From Galbitalea sp036266835 (GTDB taxonomy: Bacteria; Actinomycetota; Actinomycetes; Actinomycetales; Microbacteriaceae): DNA of 64,000 nucleotides. The stretch covers positions 1 through 64,000 of the forward strand of contig DATAXD010000020.1 in assembly GCA_036266835.1 (NCBI GenBank). The letters run 5' to 3'. Shown piece by piece: positions 36,184-43,527 of this stretch. How positions within the stretch are numbered: the first letter of the stretch is position 1; each line of letters starts with the position of its first letter. Both the position numbers and the translations under genes were made by a program. A model generated the notes under the pieces. The model was given only the letters and a program-made list of their open reading frames with translations, searched no databases and was not told where the DNA came from.

Positions 36184-36681
36184 TTAGGAGATCGCGTAAG
36201 CGATGTTGACAGTGGCGCCCTTGCAGGCATCCTGCAGGGTGGCTCCCTTGTCGTTGAATGCGATGGTGGCTCCGGTCCAGGCTCCCTTGGCGGAGCCCGA
36301 AGCGACCTCGGCGCCAACGGCCATGGTGGCGTTGGTGAGCGAGTAGTCGGTTGCGTCACAGGTACCGGAGGGCGCGCCGCCGGCCTTCGTAACGCTGGAG
36401 ATGCTCGCGGTGACCGAGGTCACGTAAACCGGGCCCGAGTTCGTGTTGGTGAAGTTGCCGCTGAGTGTCTGAGCGGTTCCACCGGGTGCGAGACCCGTGA
36501 TGGTGCTGGTCTGGACCGCCGTGATGCCGACGGAGGTTCCCGTCGCCGCGGTGCCCGTTCCGGTACCGCCAGCGGACCAGTAGGCGTAGGTTGCGGCGCC
36601 GCCGCCACCCACGAGGATCAGTGTGACGATCGCGATAGCCGCGATCCGGCGCTTGGAATTGCGCGCGTTCGTGTTACGCAT
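36184..36681 (-). CDS. Small exported protein, YWSAG-motif family (copy A, likely major subunit)
   Basis: The 165-residue protein starts M-R-N-T-N-A-R-N-S-K-R-R, has a hydrophobic helix and T-Y-A-Y-W-S-A-G-G-T-G-T-G-T-A. The mature domain is low in charge, rich in T, S, G and A, with L-A-P-G-G-T-A-Q, F-T-N-T-N-S-G-P-V-Y-V and two cysteines (T-C-D-A-T-D-Y and D-A-C-K-G-A-T). The pattern recalls TasA/camelysin-type beta-sandwich proteins and their SipW-type signal region. It has a good GGAG site and is separated from the coupled genes by a hairpin, as expected of a subunit made in excess. Function inferred, not shown. Confidence 0.8.
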   Translation of the reverse strand: MRNTNARNSKRRIAAIAIVTLILVGGGGAATYAYWSAGGTGTGTAATGTSVGITAVQTSTITGLAPGGTAQTLSGNFTNTNSGPVYVTSVTASISSVTKAGGAPSGTCDATDYSLTNATMAVGAEVASGSAKGAWTGATIAFNDKGATLQDACKGATVNIAYAIS

Positions 36682-36831
36682 TTTTTTACTCCGGGTTGTT
36701 TGCTAGGTAGGTAAGGCCCAATTGCCTCGCGCAAGCACCCGGCTAGGGTGTGGGTGATTACGCTGCCCTGCCGACTACGTAACCGTACGAAAGCAAGCAT
36801 TTTCAACGGTTTGCCCCGCACTGGGGGTATC

Positions 36832-36872
36832 AAAACCCGCGGAATCTCGCGGTTTTCCCCCAAATCTGGGGG
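36832..36872 (-). terminator. Double-hairpin terminator after glpX
   Basis: Read on the minus strand after the glpX stop, CCCCCA/TGGGGG forms a 6-bp stem, then AAAACCGCG pairs with CGCGGGTTTT (one bulged base), ending in TTTTG. The A/T ends make it look bidirectional. It separates glpX from the exported-protein locus; the rest of 36682-36831 should contain the promoter of that locus. Confidence 0.6.
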
Positions 36873-36875
36873 TAG

Positions 36876-37868
36876 CTAAGCGTCCAGCCATTTCTTCGCC
36901 AGATGGTCGGCCATGACCCTGCGAATCGTGCCGGAACGGGACCGCAAAACGATGCTTTCTGTGCGGATGACGGGCCCGAGCCGTCGCACGCCGGCGACCA
37001 GTTGGCCATCCGTCACTCCCGTAGCCACGAAGTAGGTGTCTTCGCTGTGCACCAGGCCGTCGGCGTCGTAGACGTGATCGAACTTCAGGCCGGCATCCAG
37101 TCCGCGCTGTGTTTGTTCGTCATCGGTCGGATGCAGGATGGCCTGGATGAACCCTCCGAGCGCCTTCATCGCGCACGCGGTGACTACCCCCTCGGGACTG
37201 CCGCCGATGCCCACACACATGTCGATGCGGGTTCCGTAGCGGGCCGCGTTGATGCCGCCGGCAACGTCGCCGTCCAGCAGCAGTCGAGTACCGGCACCGG
37301 CAGCTCGGATGTCGTCGATGAGCTCGGCGTGGCGAGGGCGATCCAGGACAGCCACGGTAATGTCGGCGACCGGCTTGCCCTTCGCCTTCGCGAGAGCGCG
37401 GATGTTCTCGCCGACCGGCTTGCGGATGTCGACGACCCCGATCCCCTCGGCCCCGGTGACGATCTTCTGCATATAGAAGACGGTGGACGCATCCAGCATG
37501 CTGCCCCGGTCGGCGACCGCGATCATCGACAGCGCGTTCTGGCGGCCGGCAGCGGTGAGCGACGTCCCGTCGATCGGGTCGACGGCGATGTCACAGGCCG
37601 GCCCGTTTCCGTTGCCAACGTGCTCGCCGTTGAACAGCATCGGGGCGTGGTCCTTCTCGCCCTCGCCGATGACCACTACACCGTCGAAGTTGACCGTGCC
37701 GAGGAATGTGCGCATCGCGTCAACTGCGGCGCCATCCGCGGCGAGCTTGTCTCCTCGACCGATGAAAGGGACGGCACGAATGGCCGCGGCTTCGGTTGCC
37801 CGCACCAACTCCATCGCCAGGTTGCGATCCGGTGACTGGTAGTGCGCGGCCGCTTCCATCGTCGCCAA
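36876..37868 (-). CDS. glpX: Class II fructose-1,6-bisphosphatase
   Basis: GlpX hydrolyses fructose-1,6-bisphosphate to fructose-6-phosphate in gluconeogenesis and is the main such enzyme in actinobacteria. The 330-residue protein has the metal-site motifs G-E-G-E-K-D-H-A-P-M-L and D-P-I-D-G-T-S-L and the glycine-rich G-I-G-G-S-P-E-G. The start is TTG 37868 with GAGGA 4 bases upstream, or ATG 37859 three codons later. It is divergent from the aldolase gene, placing two steps of the same pathway side by side. Confidence 0.95.
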   Translation of the reverse strand: MATMEAAAHYQSPDRNLAMELVRATEAAAIRAVPFIGRGDKLAADGAAVDAMRTFLGTVNFDGVVVIGEGEKDHAPMLFNGEHVGNGNGPACDIAVDPIDGTSLTAAGRQNALSMIAVADRGSMLDASTVFYMQKIVTGAEGIGVVDIRKPVGENIRALAKAKGKPVADITVAVLDRPRHAELIDDIRAAGAGTRLLLDGDVAGGINAARYGTRIDMCVGIGGSPEGVVTACAMKALGGFIQAILHPTDDEQTQRGLDAGLKFDHVYDADGLVHSEDTYFVATGVTDGQLVAGVRRLGPVIRTESIVLRSRSGTIRRVMADHLAKKWLDA

Positions 37869-37881
37869 GGTGTCCTCGATC

Positions 37882-37910
37882 GGTCTACAGCGATGGTGGT
37901 TTCATAGACC
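37882..37910. promoter_or_regulatory. Dyad GGTCTA-N17-TAGACC between glpX and fba
   Basis: A perfect 6-bp inverted repeat with a 17-base spacer lies 14 bases upstream of the glpX start and in the shared 155-base region with fba. It could bind a regulator acting on both genes; no regulator gene is adjacent. Confidence 0.3.
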
Positions 37911-38023
37911 CCGCACGGGATCAACGCTTCGGCACAAGAGTACCGAATTTGACCTCGGTAGACTTTTGCTGCGGCCGCCTGCCGCCCGTCAACTTCATCC
38001 CCGATCCCAGCCAAGGAGTCGTC

Positions 38024-39052
38024 ATGCCCGTCGCCACCCCGGAGCAGTACGCAGAAATGCTCGACAAGGCCAAGAAGGGTGGCTTCGCCTACCCCGCCGT
38101 GAACGTGTCCTCGTCGTCGACAATCAACGCAGTTCTGCAAGGCCTCACCGAGGCGGGCTCCGACGGCATCCTGCAGGTCACTACCGGGGGTGCTGACTAC
38201 TTCGCCGGACAGTCGGTGAAGAACCGGGCATCCGGCGCGCTCGCCTTCGCTGCGTTCGCGACCGAGGTGGCGAAAAACTATCCCGTCACCGTCGCCCTGC
38301 ATACCGACCACTGCCCGAAGGACGCCCTGGACGGGTTCGTGCTACCGCTCATCGCCGCGTCCGAGGCGGAAGTGAAAGCGGGACGCAACCCGATCTTCCA
38401 GTCACACATGTGGGACGGCTCGGCGGTGCCCCTGGACGAGAACCTCAGCATTGCCAAAGACCTCCTGCCGCGGCTCATGGCAATCCACGCGATCCTCGAA
38501 GTGGAGATCGGCGTCGTCGGTGGTGAAGAAGACGGAGTGAAGCACGAGGGCACCAACGACGCGCTCTACACGACGCTCGGCGACGTCGAGAAAGCCGTGG
38601 ACGCGCTGGGACTCGGTGAGAACGGTCGCTACATGGCCGCTCTGACTTTCGGAAACGTGCATGGCGTCTACAAGCCCGGCAACGTCAAGCTGCGCCCGGA
38701 ACTGCTCGGTGAGATCCAGGCCGGCATCGCCGCGCGGTACAGCACGGCCGCCCATCCGCTCGACCTGGTCTTCCACGGCGGATCCGGATCATCGGATGCC
38801 GAAATCGCCGAAGCGGTCGCCAGCGGCGTCGTGAAAATGAACATCGACACCGACACTCAGTACGCCTACACCCGCTCGGTCGCCGACACCATGTTCAAGA
38901 ACTACGACGGTGTGCTGAAAGTCGACGGCGAAGTGGGAAGCAAGAAGATCTACGACCCGCGGGCGTGGGGGAAGCTGGCGGAGACGGCCATGGCGGCGCG
39001 GGTCATCTCGGCGACGCAACAACTGGGGTCTGCCGGGCACTCGTCCAAATAG
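38024..39052 (+). CDS. fba: Class II fructose-bisphosphate aldolase
   Basis: This zinc enzyme joins or splits fructose-1,6-bisphosphate and the triose phosphates. The 342-residue protein has the zinc/catalytic motif H-T-D-H-C-P-K-D, the second histidine region F-H-G-G-S-G-S-S and the phosphate site V-K-M-N-I-D-T-D-T-Q. ATG 38024 is preceded by AAGGAG. A terminator hairpin follows at 39085. The divergent glpX acts on the same metabolite. Confidence 0.96.
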   Translation: MPVATPEQYAEMLDKAKKGGFAYPAVNVSSSSTINAVLQGLTEAGSDGILQVTTGGADYFAGQSVKNRASGALAFAAFATEVAKNYPVTVALHTDHCPKDALDGFVLPLIAASEAEVKAGRNPIFQSHMWDGSAVPLDENLSIAKDLLPRLMAIHAILEVEIGVVGGEEDGVKHEGTNDALYTTLGDVEKAVDALGLGENGRYMAALTFGNVHGVYKPGNVKLRPELLGEIQAGIAARYSTAAHPLDLVFHGGSGSSDAEIAEAVASGVVKMNIDTDTQYAYTRSVADTMFKNYDGVLKVDGEVGSKKIYDPRAWGKLAETAMAARVISATQQLGSAGHSSK

Positions 39053-39084
39053 CTCGGGGGACGCGTTTAGGGATGCCTGCTTAG

Positions 39085-39121
39085 AGGCAAGAACGGGGAC
39101 CCCTACCCCGATTGCCTTTTA
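39085..39121 (+). terminator. Rho-independent terminator after fba
   Basis: AGGCAA-GAA-CGGGG pairs with CCCCG-A-TTGCCT (small internal loop) and is followed by TTTT. Two overlapping small palindromes (TGCCT...AGGCA) flank it at 39074-39089 and 39113-39128. The marR gene converges from the other side. Confidence 0.7.
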
Positions 39122-39145
39122 AGAGGCACCCACAACCGCTTTGAG

Positions 39146-39607
39146 TCACTTTCCGGATTGCCGGCGACGGTCGAGGGCTGCGCCGGCGGCCGACCCTTTG
39201 AGGAGGGATTGGGCTAGCGCCAGGACGGGCTCGAACCGGGCGTCTCCCATTGCCGCATCTATTGCGGAGTAGAGGGCGGTTTCTACGGTTGCGATTTGTT
39301 GGGACAGGGCTCTGCCGCCGGGGGTCAGGGCGAGGGTTATGGAACGGCGGTCGTCCGGGTTCGTGGTGCGGTGGATGGCGCCAGTAGCGACCAGGCGATC
39401 TACGAGGCGACTGGGACCGGTACCGGACTCGCAGATGAGGAGTTCACCGAGACCGGTGAGAGTAAGCGGCTCGTAGTCGGAGAGAACACGGATGACCTCG
39501 GCCTGCGCGGGAGTGACACCGAGGGGTCTCAGCGCAGCAATCAGGTTTCGGTTGCCCTCGCGCTGGAGGGCAAGAACTGCGTAGCGCAGCTCCTCGGCTG
39601 GTCTCAC
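39146..39607 (-). CDS. MarR-family transcriptional regulator
   Basis: The 153-residue protein has the MarR winged-helix: helix-turn-helix L-T-G-L-G-E-L-L ... G-P-S-R-L-V-D-R-L-V-A-T-G, then the wing with D-D-R-R-S-I-T-L-A-L-T-P-G-G. The open frame runs to 39664, but that part overlaps the palindromic operator; GTG 39605-39607 has AGGAG six bases upstream and is the better start. It is divergent from the lactonase-like gene and very probably represses both. Confidence 0.9.
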   Translation of the reverse strand: MRPAEELRYAVLALQREGNRNLIAALRPLGVTPAQAEVIRVLSDYEPLTLTGLGELLICESGTGPSRLVDRLVATGAIHRTTNPDDRRSITLALTPGGRALSQQIATVETALYSAIDAAMGDARFEPVLALAQSLLKGSAAGAALDRRRQSGK

Positions 39608-39630
39608 TGGTGCTCCTGTTTCGATTCTGG

Positions 39631-39656
39631 ACAATACATGTCGTATCATGTATTGT
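39631..39656. promoter_or_regulatory. Palindromic MarR operator ACAATACATG-N6-CATGTATTGT
   Basis: A perfect 10-bp inverted repeat with a 6-base spacer lies between the divergent marR gene and the lactonase-like gene. Size, symmetry and position fit a MarR dimer site that would shut both promoters. TCGTAT, the spacer, is repeated just after the site. Confidence 0.8.
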
Positions 39657-39684
39657 CGTATCACCTAATCATAATGGAGTCGAC

Positions 39685-40551
39685 ATGAAACAGAAGGATC
39701 CGCTCTCGCGTGTTGCCGTTCTCAGCACGGGAAGCGTGGCGATACGGCCGGAACACGTCGGGCCGACCCGGAAGAGCCAGACGCGGTGGTTGCTCACTTC
39801 CCGAGCGTGGACGGAACCGCTTCCGATCAACGTCTACGTGCTCGAGCACGAACGCGGTCTGGTGCTCTTCGACACCGGACAGGATCGGGCATCCGTGACC
39901 GACGCCGACTACTTTCCGGGAGGTGTCCTTGGCCGTATATACTCACGACTCGCCCGATTCGAGATCGGAGAGAACGACACCCTCACACGCCAACTGGCGG
40001 CGGCCGGATTCGACATCGCCGACGTCACGACCGTTGTCCTCTCCCACCTGCATCAGGACCACATCGGTGGGCTTCGCGAACTCGGGCACGCCGAGATATT
40101 GGTGTCCGCCGAGGAGTTCGCGGACGCGAAGCGTCCCGCTCCTGAACTGCGCGGTCTGCTGCGCAAGCACATAGAACTGCCCGGACTGCGTTGGAATCCG
40201 ATCGAATTCTCGGCACTCCAGGGGGACGAGCTCGCTCCGTTCCTGGTCGGCCACGACCTGTTCGGAGACGGGTCAATGGTGATCCTTCCAACTCCCGGTC
40301 ACACGCCGGGATCAATCTCGCTATTGGTGCGGCGGCCGGGGTTCGCTCCCCTGCTCCTCGTCGGCGATCTCACCTACGACATCCATCGGATGGAGCACGG
40401 CGACGTGCCCGGGTCCGGCAATCAGCCGGGGATGCATCGATCAAGCGAGCGGGCCCTGGCGCTTCGCGCGAAGATGCCGGACCTGGTCGTGCTCGCCGCG
40501 CACGACCCCAGTGCTGCCGGACTGCTACAGGCGGCACTACAGGGTCACTGA
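39685..40551 (+). CDS. Metallo-beta-lactamase-fold hydrolase, AHL-lactonase-like
   Basis: The 288-residue protein has the dinuclear zinc motif H-L-H-Q-D-H-I-G-G, a later H-T-P-G-S, the bridging aspartate in L-L-V-G-D-L-T-Y-D and a final A-A-H-D-P histidine, in the order seen in N-acyl-homoserine lactone lactonases. It may open lactone rings of signals or of other compounds. ATG 39685 has GGAG six bases upstream. The divergent MarR gene and shared operator suggest induction by a small molecule, perhaps its substrate. Confidence 0.88.
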   Translation: MKQKDPLSRVAVLSTGSVAIRPEHVGPTRKSQTRWLLTSRAWTEPLPINVYVLEHERGLVLFDTGQDRASVTDADYFPGGVLGRIYSRLARFEIGENDTLTRQLAAAGFDIADVTTVVLSHLHQDHIGGLRELGHAEILVSAEEFADAKRPAPELRGLLRKHIELPGLRWNPIEFSALQGDELAPFLVGHDLFGDGSMVILPTPGHTPGSISLLVRRPGFAPLLLVGDLTYDIHRMEHGDVPGSGNQPGMHRSSERALALRAKMPDLVVLAAHDPSAAGLLQAALQGH

Positions 40552-41705
40552 CCCGGCGGGATCCTAAACCTGACCAGCATGTTTTCGCCGTTGTCCCAGG
40601 ACAGGTCGTCGACGGTCATCTTGAGGGTCAGATAGTACGGCGCGAGCAGCACCAGGCGCCTGCCTTCCGGCAGGTCGACATCGATCGAAAGCGCTACCGC
40701 GGTCGAGCCGTCCGGCTGCGCGCGCAGCTCGATGAGGACCGTGCTTCGGTCGACGACGGAATTCTCCAGCGCGGTCACCAGCAGCCCGCGAAGTGCCGCA
40801 CGCTGCGACTCGTTCATCCGATCGGCGAGCCGGCCGGGATCGCTCACGACCATCCCGGTTTCGTGAGCAACCACATCCAGCCAGCTGCGGCTCGTAACCG
40901 AGACCAGTTCGGTTCTCAGGCGGCGCGCGATTTGCGCGGCAAGTGCCCGATCCGACGGGGTAATCCGACCCGCGTTCGCGACGCCCGCAAGAAAGGGGGC
41001 CACTCGCGCACTCACTCGGGCGATGCTGCCAAGCTGCTCCGAGGGCGCGGCCGGGTCGACCTTCAGGAAGGACTCCTCCGATCCAACAGACGTGTCGAGG
41101 AGGGCGAGAGTTTTGTCGACGACCGTGTACGAAAAGACCGTCCCGCAGACCGCGCCGATGAGCACCGGCCCCAGACTGATCACCGTGAGCGCCGTTGGCG
41201 ACCAGAAGTGTTCGAGCGGCGCGAAGACGGCCAGACCGACGAAGCCGGTGACCAGGGTCGCCGGGATCGAGTACACGATCATCTGCACGGCCGACGAGTA
41301 CGGCGCAAGGCTCGCCAGGGTCGCCGCTACCGCGATGCCCGTCCACCACTGCGTCACCGGGAGCGTGCCGCCCGACGTTCCGAGGGCTGACACCAGGAGT
41401 CCGCCCACTGCGAGGAGCAGCGCTATCGCGGCGTGATGTGGAGCGAACTGTCGACGATTCGGCTGCGTGTTCGCGGAGGTCGTGAGGCCTGCCGCGAGGA
41501 AGAACGGCATTGCGAGGAATTGCAGCAGGACGCTCGACCACTGGTCCCAGTACAGGGTGACGATGACGATGCCCTGCGCGACGGCCGCCCCGGAGAACAG
41601 GATCGGCACCCGTGGGCCGGCGAACCAGCTCAGAGGATCGACCTCCTGGGGGGACCGCGTCCACGCCCTACGCATCGGTCGGCCCCGCCTTCGCGTGAGC
41701 GTCAT
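40545..41705 (-). CDS. Membrane protein related to histidine kinases but lacking catalytic motifs
   Basis: The 386-residue protein has about six or seven membrane helices, a cytoplasmic linker and a C-terminal part that aligns with the ATPase domain of the upstream kinase (A-L-R-G-L-L-V-T-A-L-E-N-S against A-L-R-A-S-L-E-N-I-L). It lacks the phospho-accepting histidine and the glycine boxes that bind ATP. It overlaps the kinase gene and so is made with it. A pseudokinase partner or sensor is inferred. Confidence 0.7.
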   Translation of the reverse strand: MTLTRRRGRPMRRAWTRSPQEVDPLSWFAGPRVPILFSGAAVAQGIVIVTLYWDQWSSVLLQFLAMPFFLAAGLTTSANTQPNRRQFAPHHAAIALLLAVGGLLVSALGTSGGTLPVTQWWTGIAVAATLASLAPYSSAVQMIVYSIPATLVTGFVGLAVFAPLEHFWSPTALTVISLGPVLIGAVCGTVFSYTVVDKTLALLDTSVGSEESFLKVDPAAPSEQLGSIARVSARVAPFLAGVANAGRITPSDRALAAQIARRLRTELVSVTSRSWLDVVAHETGMVVSDPGRLADRMNESQRAALRGLLVTALENSVVDRSTVLIELRAQPDGSTAVALSIDVDLPEGRRLVLLAPYYLTLKMTVDDLSWDNGENMLVRFRIPPGQ

Positions 41706-42936
41706 CCAGGGTCGCCTCGCTCCCCGACGGGGCCAGCATGATGGGCAGCGAGAACAGCACCGAAGTCCCGTTCCCGGGCGCCGACCAGACTTTCACCGTG
41801 CCGCCGACCGACTCGACGCGTCCGAAGACGGAGGAGCGAAGGCCAAGGCGGTCGGCCCCGATCGCCGAAATGTCGAACCCCTTGCCCGAATCGTTGACCG
41901 TCCAGGTGGCCGCGGTGTTCGAGAGGCTGACGATGATCTCCGCCGACTCGGCTCCGGAGTGGGCCAGGATGTTTTCGAGCGACGCCCGCAGTGCGCCGGC
42001 TGCCGCTGCAACGACTTCCGGCGCCATCCGGAATTCGGCTCCGGTGTCGCCGGTCACCTCGACGTTCAGACCCCGCCACTGGAAGTCACTGACGATCGCC
42101 ATCACCAGGTTGCGAAGGGCCGCGTCGCCCGCATCCAGCACCTCGGCGGTCGGAACCTCGGCGAGGATGTTCGAATCCGACATCGTCTGCACGTCGGCGA
42201 GCATCCGTGCGGTCATGCGACCGTCGAGTTGCTCCGGACCGTTGATGATGAGTGCGAGATCGTTGAGCACCGTGTCGTGCAGCAACGCCACCGAACGATT
42301 CTCGATACCGCGCGCGATCTCGATCTGCCTGGCCTGGTCGCGAAGCTGCAGGTAGTCCGGAACGCGGGTGCGCTGAGCACGCTGGATTAGGGACAGGCCG
42401 AGAAACGCGGCGCAATAGTTCGCCAGCGCGAGCGCGGGCGCGTTCCCCAGCTCGATCGGGATGGCCAGTTGCGCACAGACGAGAACCGTTACCCCGGCTC
42501 CGGCGAGAAACCCACCGATGCCCCAGAACACCGCGGGCATCGGTCGGTGCCCCGCGGTTCCAACCAGCACGAGTGCCACCTCGGGTCGGTTGATGAGTAC
42601 GAGCGCCGAGGGAAGCAGCGACGTGTGGCCATCGAGCACACCGTGCAGGAACAGGTAGACGCCCGCCGAGCCCACCACGAGGTAGAGCACAATCGTCAGC
42701 AGCGATGGTCGGATGACGAGGGCAACCAGCGCGGCGAGCATCGCCACCACCGCGAGGACGGATACGACCGGGAATGCCGTGTAACCGCCGCGAGCGTAGA
42801 GCTCAGGGGCCCCGATGAGAGCAATCACGAGGCACACCGCCGCGATCGCCCACGCGCCACGCGCCACGGCGGCCACCGTCACGCCGGCCGCGACTGCGCG
42901 GGGCAGCACCGGAACCCGAGTAACTCCGTGGCTCAC
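41668..42936 (-). CDS. Sensor histidine kinase-like membrane protein (NarX/DesK group)
   Basis: The 422-residue protein has about eight membrane helices in the first 240 residues, a probable phospho-accepting histidine in L-L-H-D-T-V-L-N-D, and an ATPase domain with L-E-N-I-L-A-H, N-D-S-G-K-G-F-D and L-G-L-R-S-S-V. This is the HisKA_3 layout, in which the partner regulator gene normally follows. None is present in this neighbourhood; instead the next gene encodes a degenerate relative. The signal is unknown. Confidence 0.8.
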   Translation of the reverse strand: MSHGVTRVPVLPRAVAAGVTVAAVARGAWAIAAVCLVIALIGAPELYARGGYTAFPVVSVLAVVAMLAALVALVIRPSLLTIVLYLVVGSAGVYLFLHGVLDGHTSLLPSALVLINRPEVALVLVGTAGHRPMPAVFWGIGGFLAGAGVTVLVCAQLAIPIELGNAPALALANYCAAFLGLSLIQRAQRTRVPDYLQLRDQARQIEIARGIENRSVALLHDTVLNDLALIINGPEQLDGRMTARMLADVQTMSDSNILAEVPTAEVLDAGDAALRNLVMAIVSDFQWRGLNVEVTGDTGAEFRMAPEVVAAAAGALRASLENILAHSGAESAEIIVSLSNTAATWTVNDSGKGFDISAIGADRLGLRSSVFGRVESVGGTVKVWSAPGNGTSVLFSLPIMLAPSGSEATLDDAHAKAGPTDA

Positions 42937-42999
42937 GACAACAGGTAATCACACCGCGGGCTCGGGACAGGCGCGGCCACGCGGCTATAACAGCGGTTG

Positions 43000-43527
43000 T
43001 TACCCGGTCGTTGTGGACGCCAGCTCAGAGAGCTGAGGCAGAAGAGTGGGCGCGTAGAGCACGACGAGCACCAGCCCGACGATGCCGAACAGGATCGCAC
43101 CGATGATCGGGATGTAGAACGAGGCGTGACCACGCCGCAGCACCCAGATCGAGACGATCGCGGTCGCCACTAACAGCACGATGTTGGCTATCAGAGTGGG
43201 GACGCCGGCACCGTCCAACGATGACGGCACCTTGATCGACGCGAATTGCGTGGCCGCGAGAGAGCCCTTGAACGAGCTCGCGTAGCTGAAGTAGGTCGGG
43301 ATGCGCTCGATGAGCGTGAGGATGCCGAGGCCGAGAAGAAAGACGGTGAAAAACCGGTTGGCGTAACCGGTCGGACGTGCGACCACCACCTGCGACATTG
43401 CTTCCCGCGCGGCCTGCTCGGTCGCTGCGTGTTCCACGGGCGAGATGTACGGACGTCCCATTGCGGCCGCCTGCTGCTCGGGAGTCGCATACTCGCCGTA
43501 CTCGGGACGTGGTCGATCGTCGGTCAT
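43000..43527 (-). CDS. DUF6264-type membrane protein
   Basis: The 175-residue protein has an N-terminal acidic/tyrosine-rich segment (R-P-E-Y-G-E-Y-A-T-P-E-Q-Q) and about four hydrophobic helices, the layout of an uncharacterised family seen next to ispH in Microbacteriaceae. It overlaps the ispH stop by 4 bases and so is cotranslated with it. Confidence 0.75.
   Translation of the reverse strand: MTDDRPRPEYGEYATPEQQAAAMGRPYISPVEHAATEQAAREAMSQVVVARPTGYANRFFTVFLLGLGILTLIERIPTYFSYASSFKGSLAATQFASIKVPSSLDGAGVPTLIANIVLLVATAIVSIWVLRRGHASFYIPIIGAILFGIVGLVLVVLYAPTLLPQLSELASTTTG

Noticed and set aside
39608..39664. Longer N-terminus for the MarR protein
   Set aside because: It would place the palindromic operator inside the gene; the GTG at 39607 has a better ribosome site.
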